This document shows positions 4,856 through 5,218 of a DNA stretch of 5,218 nucleotides, piece after piece. The stretch lies in contig QMZD01000149.1 in the NCBI GenBank assembly GCA_003662985.1, positions 1 to 5,218 of the forward strand. Direction: 5' to 3'. The DNA comes from Archaeoglobales archaeon. Lineage in GTDB: Archaea > Halobacteriota > Archaeoglobi > Archaeoglobales > Archaeoglobaceae. Positions within the stretch are counted from its first letter, which is position 1. The number at the start of each line of letters is the position of its first letter. The translations under genes were made by a program, and so were the position numbers. Under the pieces are notes generated by a model. It worked only from the letters and a program-made list of their open reading frames with translations. It made no database searches and had not been told where the DNA came from.

Positions 4856-4912
4856 GGTATTAAACGAATCCCTCTCCCAATATTGTTTTCATCTTCAAAG
4901 GGGAAAATTTAA

Positions 4913-5218
4913 TTATTCTTCAATCAAAATCCTGCCCTCGTCGATCTCTTTCTGAACCTCTCTGGGACTCTTGCCTTCAACCGTTACTCCCATCGAGAGA
5001 CAGGTTCCAAGTACCTCCTTCACAGCGTTCTTTAGATCATAACTTAAAACCTCACTGGCCTTCATCTTTGCTATGCTCTTCACCTGCTCAATTGTGAGAT
5101 CTCCTACAGTCTCAAAGCCCGTTTTGCTGGAACCCTTCGAGATCCCGAGCTCTTTTTTGATCAAAGCGGTCGCTGGCGGAATTCCAACTTCGATGTCAAA
5201 ACTCTTATCATCGTGCAC
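4913..5218 (-). CDS. rpl11: Ribosomal protein uL11 (L11), C-terminal part; 5' end cut by the window
   Basis: About 100 residues of an archaeal uL11 are visible; the family is usually about 160, so roughly the first 60 are missing beyond the right edge. uL11 binds the GTPase-associated centre of 23S rRNA at the base of the ribosomal stalk. Recognisable stretches are [36 protein letters not shown], and the strongly conserved C-terminal helix region [20 protein letters not shown] followed by [12 protein letters not shown]. The first visible codon is GTG at 5218 and encodes an internal valine; it is not the start. The stop is TAA at 4913-4915. There is no rpl1 downstream, so this is the last gene of its transcript, unlike the common archaeal rpl11-rpl1-rpl10 order. 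Confidence 0.95.
   Translation of the reverse strand: MHDDKSFDIEVGIPPATALIKKELGISKGSSKTGFETVGDLTIEQVKSIAKMKASEVLSYDLKNAVKEVLGTCLSMGVTVEGKSPREVQKEIDEGRILIEE

Larger units (their letters stand above)
4448..4908 (-). pseudogene. Possible decayed or frameshifted gene of unknown function
   Basis: Two minus-strand open stretches overlap. The first is open from 4908 to a TAA at 4708 and reads protein-like sequence such as LKFTGFGFCKRVSELSVEY, then LYVLAGFEFVG. It has no ATG, only a weak TTG at 4836. The second runs from a TTG at 4747 to 4448, about 99 residues including ENCNRHRQGLGRSPETWN, then IIKGWKSLDLELLELW. They overlap at a run of six T (4739-4744), where a -1 shift would join them into roughly 150 residues. 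I recognise no family. There is no promoter or ribosome binding site for either part. Reading it as a degenerate gene is tentative; random open frames in an untranslated gap are a real alternative. Confidence 0.2.
4098..4912. other. 815-bp region without a confident gene
   Basis: Between rpl11 and the ferredoxin gene I see no confident protein or RNA gene. No tRNA-like cloverleaf or C/D-box motif stood out on reading. From right to left it holds a hairpin with T-tract after rpl11, two weak minus-strand frames, a two-copy direct repeat, one weak plus-strand frame, a solitary CRISPR-repeat-like sequence, and the ferredoxin promoter and leader. The stretch around 4130-4190 is very AT-rich. Archaeal rpl11 is often followed by rpl1 and rpl10, but neither is present here. 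Confidence 0.6.

Overview
The window looks archaeal and most resembles the Archaeoglobales (Archaeoglobus, Ferroglobus or Geoglobus type). This is inferred from an archaeal-type ribosomal protein uL11, a Bat-type HTH_10 regulator, a ferredoxin-linked 2-oxoacid oxidoreductase, TATA/BRE-like promoters, and GGTGA/GGAGGTG ribosome binding sites. The genus cannot be fixed from the sequence alone. All confident genes lie on the minus strand, so the story runs from high to low coordinates.

Right edge (5218-4913): the C-terminal two thirds of ribosomal protein uL11, cut by the window end. Next comes about 800 bp (4912-4098) with no confident gene. It holds a hairpin with a T-tract after rpl11, two weak and partly overlapping reading frames on the minus strand, a small unidentified plus-strand frame, a short direct repeat, a solitary sequence resembling a CRISPR repeat, and the ferredoxin promoter. 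It reads like decayed or fast-evolving DNA.

Middle (4097-3103): a 64-residue 2[4Fe-4S] ferredoxin, then a 236-residue Bat-type helix-turn-helix regulator. The regulator has its own leaderless-type promoter, with three iterated 9-mers directly upstream of the TATA box.

Left part (3000-1): a tightly coupled operon for a 2-oxoacid:ferredoxin oxidoreductase, in the order gamma-delta fusion, alpha, beta. Neighbouring genes overlap (8 nt, then 4 nt). The last gene, cut by the left edge, overlaps the beta gene by 29 nt and encodes the N-terminus of a Glu/Leu/Phe/Val dehydrogenase family enzyme.

Taken together, the left part looks like an amino-acid oxidation module. The dehydrogenase would deaminate an amino acid (probably branched-chain or aromatic) to a 2-oxoacid. 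The oxidoreductase would decarboxylate that to an acyl-CoA and reduce ferredoxin, for which the small ferredoxin upstream is a plausible acceptor. The regulator between them is a plausible controller. No wholly new system is evident. The points most worth checking are the dehydrogenase gene at the left edge, the iterated operator, and the unexplained 800-bp gap.
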